Assembly: GCF_947507565.1 (NCBI RefSeq)
Contig: NC_089176.1
Location: 2,666,001 to 2,730,000 of the forward strand
From: Oscarella lobularis
Taxonomy: Eukaryota; Porifera; Homoscleromorpha; Homosclerophorida; Oscarellidae
Direction: 5' to 3'
DNA: 64,000 nt
Notes under the pieces: model-generated
What the model was told of the DNA's origin: nothing
The model's database searches: none
What the model saw: only the letters and a program-made list of their open reading frames with translations
Made by a program: the position numbers and the translations under genes
Shown: piece by piece, positions 60,965-64,000 of the stretch
How positions within the stretch are numbered: position 1 is the first letter of the stretch
Layout: the number at the start of each line of letters is the position of its first letter

Positions 60965-62350
60965 GGCCAAGCGAATTGTTCCTGTTTACGATCAAGCGGT
61001 AGTCGCTCTTAGTATTGGAGGAAGCTTTGTTGACCGGCTCGTGACAAAGAGCCTGCTGCTTAGTTATCTCGAGGATAACGTCTCTGCCGTCAAATCAGAA
61101 ACGAGAGGCCTGATGAAGCCGCTAGGCAGATCCTGAACATGCTAAGAAAGTCGTCAGATGAAACCATGATAGAGTTTTTGGACGTTCTGAAGCAATTTGA
61201 CGGTGGGCGTGACCTGTCGAAACTTTGAGTCTCCTTCGTTTTCCTGTTCTGATGAATTGGAGAGATTTGAGATAACTCAAAAGTTTGTTCAGCAGTTACT
61301 GGAGGCTCTGATCTACTTGCACTCAAGGGAAAAGACTTTGTTAGCTTTGAATCCTAATGACGTTATGGTATAAGCTCAAGTTCCTCAGATCAATTAAGTG
61401 ACTCATTAATTTAATGTTTCACAGGTAACAGAAGAAGGACATTTGAAAGTCTTGCCTATAGTGGAAGTTCCCAACTGGAATGAAATTCCATTGCACACCT
61501 CCGTCCCTTACCTAGCTCCGGAAGTTGTACGTCAATCTCTTGTAGATGCATCAGCAGACATGTTCAGCTTGGGAGTTATTGTCTGGGAAATGTGGAGTCT
61601 AAGGAGAGTATATTATGTCAAATTAATGTCTACTTTAGATTCAGAGGGCTTTGAGAGAATGGCTTGTCTTGGCCTTGGGGTACCTCCCGCCGATTTTAAA
61701 CTGCCTAAAGAACCAGATGAGATGGATTCACTAACTTCTACAACATCAGCAGATTTTGCCACTCCTCTTCTTCGAAATCCCAAGCTTTCTGTGCTAGAAA
61801 GTTTTGTTAAAAAGTGCTGTAGTCTATTGAGGAGAGATAGGCCTTGGCCTAAAGACGCTCTCGAAACTATTAGTAATTTTCCGTAACAAGGGTATTTTGT
61901 AATTTATAAGTCTTTGTACGTGTAGGCAAAATCTGTTTCCCAAAAATTCAACCGGGTTGGCTTAGTTGAAATTGAGGAAAGGTAAGGTGGGAGAGAAGGG
62001 AAGTGAAGCGATTTTTGGTCTCGTCTAACGCGGTGGGTCATGACGAGATGATTCAGTGCTGATGTTTTTATCAATGTGTACAGTCAATACAGCAATTAAA
62101 AAAGCAGTACTCCGATCTGTAATTTTAAGCCCGCGCGTAAACGGGTGTTGCTAAGTTATTATTGAACATTGCGGTGTTGATGTCAATGAGCAAAGCAATG
62201 TATTTAACAATTGAAAATAGAGAGGAAGCATTTGGATGCAGAGTGGCTGGACGACGCTCATGAGGGCTTGTCACGAAAGTCATCTTCCATTTGTACAACT
62301 GCTAGTTTCTAGAAAAATGTGATATCAATGTCAAAAATAAGGTTTTGCAA
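60965..62350 (+). pseudogene. CARD / pseudokinase / ankyrin relic
   Basis: Blocks in order: a death-fold (CARD-like) segment (VTKSLLLSYLEDN, then RQIRNERPDEAARQILNML and MIEFLDVLKQF) broken by a 1-base frame change near 61080. Next is a kinase C-lobe (61256-61886; QLLEALIYLHSREKTLLALN in place of an HRD loop, no DFG, SVPYLAPEVV as the APE region, DMFSLGVIVWEMWSL, DRPWPKDAL). The N-lobe is missing. Ankyrin pieces at about 62155-62345 follow (HCGVDVNEQSN, a 45-nt intron, SGWTTLMRACHESHLPFVQ, CDINVKNK), with two more 1-base lesions. Kinase-plus-ankyrin recalls RIPK4/ANKK1, and adding CARD recalls RIPK2, but the order is different. The lesions argue for a dead gene. Assembly indels are the alternative. 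Confidence 0.6.
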
Positions 62351-62721
62351 TTAATTAAATACTGTACAACGTACCGGTATTCCACCAATTCAAACATTTG
62401 TTATTGTATCTGGCAATCTTTCTAGGCTGTAGCAGCTTTATAAGGTACAGTAGTCAATAGTTTAGAGCACAAAGAGGATGTAAAAGAAAACCTCAGCACG
62501 TGATAGGTATAGTACTGTAGTATTTTTAATCTCAGACGACGTGCGCTAGGGAGGCGGGGTTAGCGGGCCAGCCAATAAGGAGCCGAGTGCGGATGTGTGG
62601 CGACACACATTCATTCGCAGTGGCGTGGTTTTTGCGCAGACGCAGAACTCGCGATCGAAGGCTCGGATCGAGTACGTTCCGGACAGCAGATCTATGACGG
62701 TTATTTCAAATTAAGCTGTCA
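62351..62721. promoter_or_regulatory. Upstream region of the ZU5 gene
   Basis: Contains GGGGCGGGGTT-like GGAGGCGGGGTTAGCG at 62551 and a CCAAT box (AGCCAATAAGG) at 62571, about 150 bp before the ATG. This is a plausible GC-box plus CCAAT promoter. Confidence 0.5.
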
Positions 62722-64000
62722 ATGTCGTCGTTGGGTAGCACAGGCGATTCCCCCGTATCTTCGCTGGCATCGTCGCTAGCGCCGTCGCTGGCATCGTCTC
62801 GCGAGTCCGTCGCATCTTTTGGTTCGCTCGAACGACACGTCGAAGAGGAGAAGTACTCAAAAAGTAAGCCGGAGAACCGAGCGCATAACAATGTAACGAT
62901 GTTAAGCCAAAGAATCTGCGTGCATATGCTCAAAGCTGCATTTGAGGCCATCTCTTATGGGCAGACTCTCCAAAAGAGGCGGGGGCCCCTTTAGAGGGTT
63001 ACGAACACGTGTCTAAGCTAGCAACGTGGGTGTGGTCAGGGGCGTGGAAGCAGAAATTCATGTAGCGTATAATGACGTACTCGATCCATGGATACCTCCC
63101 TCGCTCGTCCCGGATGCTCCGTTTAGAATCTGGGATGGTTCCGCCCCTTTCACGCCCATTTGCCCACGCATTATGCCAACCCTCTAACTCCCGTTACAAT
63201 AATAGCAAATGTACACTTCATGCTAATGTTTATTTTCCTTTAGTTTGCCAATCGATAGAAGAGCGGAAATACAAGAAGATTTTTTCTGCCGAGAAATCTT
63301 TCGATGAAAGTGGAGGAAGGATATTCGCTGACGCTGACGCTATCGTTTTATCCATTCTTCCGGGAGCCTTGAAGGCCAAAACGTCAATCGTTATTTCAAT
63401 CCTATCAAGTTGTGACGGTTCCGAGAAGTCAACCATCATCGAATTGAGACCACATCTCATGGCCTTCTCCCAATCGGCGCTTCTAAGAGTCTCTCACCAC
63501 GCATCGAAAGTGGCTATATGCTATGCCAAAGATGTCGGTCCCTATGAGTTCATCGGTCACGTTGCTGAGGACCATCCTCGGTGTGAAAGCGAGACGATGA
63601 ACATATCATTCAACAAATTCTACATCGACATGCAGATGATGTCGTTTTGCCGAATCTGCGTCACCGAGCATAGCAGTTCCTTCCCTGCCAGCCTTCTTTT
63701 CTTTTTGCCGAAGTCTATGTCTAGTGCAGTCGGAGTTACGACGTGTACGTAAATGAATTCCTAGTTACTGAGCCGAACCGCTGATTTCATGTGTTTAGCA
63801 CGGACTGAGTGTCAGGGCGAAGTCTATCTATCATGCTCCCATCCAGGCACTGTTGGCATCAACATTGTAAAACGCGAATGCACTTTCATTAAATTAAACG
63901 TGAACGTGTTATTTTTGCAGGACATCAACGAGAGAGGTTCAATGAAATTCAACAGAAGGGTTACTGTTAAAGTTTCCGAGTTCGACTCGGTGTGTGTTCG
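62722..64000 (+). CDS. ZU5-domain protein, 5' part, runs off right edge
   Basis: Exons 62722-62863, 63244-63744, 63799-63866 and 63921-64000+ keep phase. The start is Ser-rich and disordered (MSSLGSTGDSPVSSLASS). Then comes FDESGGRIFADADAIVLSIL and PGALKAKTSIVISILSS, ending in a P-x-L/F-S-A-L strand (HLMAFSQSALLRVSHHASK). This is the ZU5 pattern (GG...PGAL... then lPh) of ankyrins, UNC5 and UNC5CL. A UPA-like beta region seems to follow (MNISFNKFYIDMQ). In this family a C-terminal death domain is common but would lie outside the window. No Ig or TSP domains precede, so it is UNC5CL-like rather than UNC5-like. Confidence 0.65.

Overview
The window reads as a compact metazoan nuclear genome, most likely a sponge. 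The basis is animal-specific families (an Ig-TIR receptor, a USH1G/ANKS4B-type scaffold, POMGNT1, an ADAP-type ArfGAP, a VWA7-like protein, mitochondrial L27), very short GT-AG introns (often 37-60 nt), tight gene spacing and head-to-head promoters of about 80-130 bp. Naming a homoscleromorph such as Oscarella or Corticium is my inference. All exon models were built by hand from splice sites. For complete multi-exon genes I checked that the summed exons keep frame.

Region 1-13.8 kb: the end of an unrecognised gene and a protein-kinase-like exon. Then a broken copy of the first three exons of an ABCC/MRP gene, followed by the complete 21-exon ABCC gene. Next come an Ig-TIR receptor with two TIR-like modules and an E-box array upstream of it, a SANS-type ankyrin/SAM scaffold, and pyroglutamyl-peptidase I. 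All genes from the ABCC copy to PGPEP1 are on the minus strand.

Region 13.8-30.8 kb: a secreted beta-helix protein (head-to-head with PGPEP1), an unrecognised type I membrane protein, a large VWA7-like protein, and a membrane-anchored JmjC oxygenase. The oxygenase is head-to-head with a POT/SLC15 transporter. A second SLC15 paralogue lies tail-to-tail with the first, with a degraded caspase-clan-like fragment between them. A foldback inverted-repeat element sits just upstream of the second transporter, followed by about 1.4 kb with no gene seen.

Region 30.8-47.3 kb: one giant secreted protein built from cadherin-like/tandem-95-type repeats, about 18 Sushi domains, a FAM171/CILP-like insert, an EGF domain and DUF4215-type cysteine repeats. 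Its C-terminal half contains a 2.7 kb internal tandem duplication. MRPL27 follows.

Region 47.9-57.2 kb: an ADAP-type ArfGAP head-to-head with endonuclease IV, then an AT-rich repetitive zone. That zone holds 66-bp and 130-bp satellites, a polypurine tract, a repeated TTCCCGGTGG-like motif, two 24-bp-arm hairpins, and a gene of repeated Cys-containing modules, one of which is frame-shifted.

Region 57.2-64 kb: an intronless POMGNT1, a small basic protein, an SDR epimerase with an apparent frameshift, a decayed CARD-pseudokinase-ankyrin relic, and the start of a ZU5-domain gene that runs off the right edge. Immune-type domains (Ig-TIR, CARD, ankyrin, ZU5, caspase-clan fragment) occur at both ends of the window.
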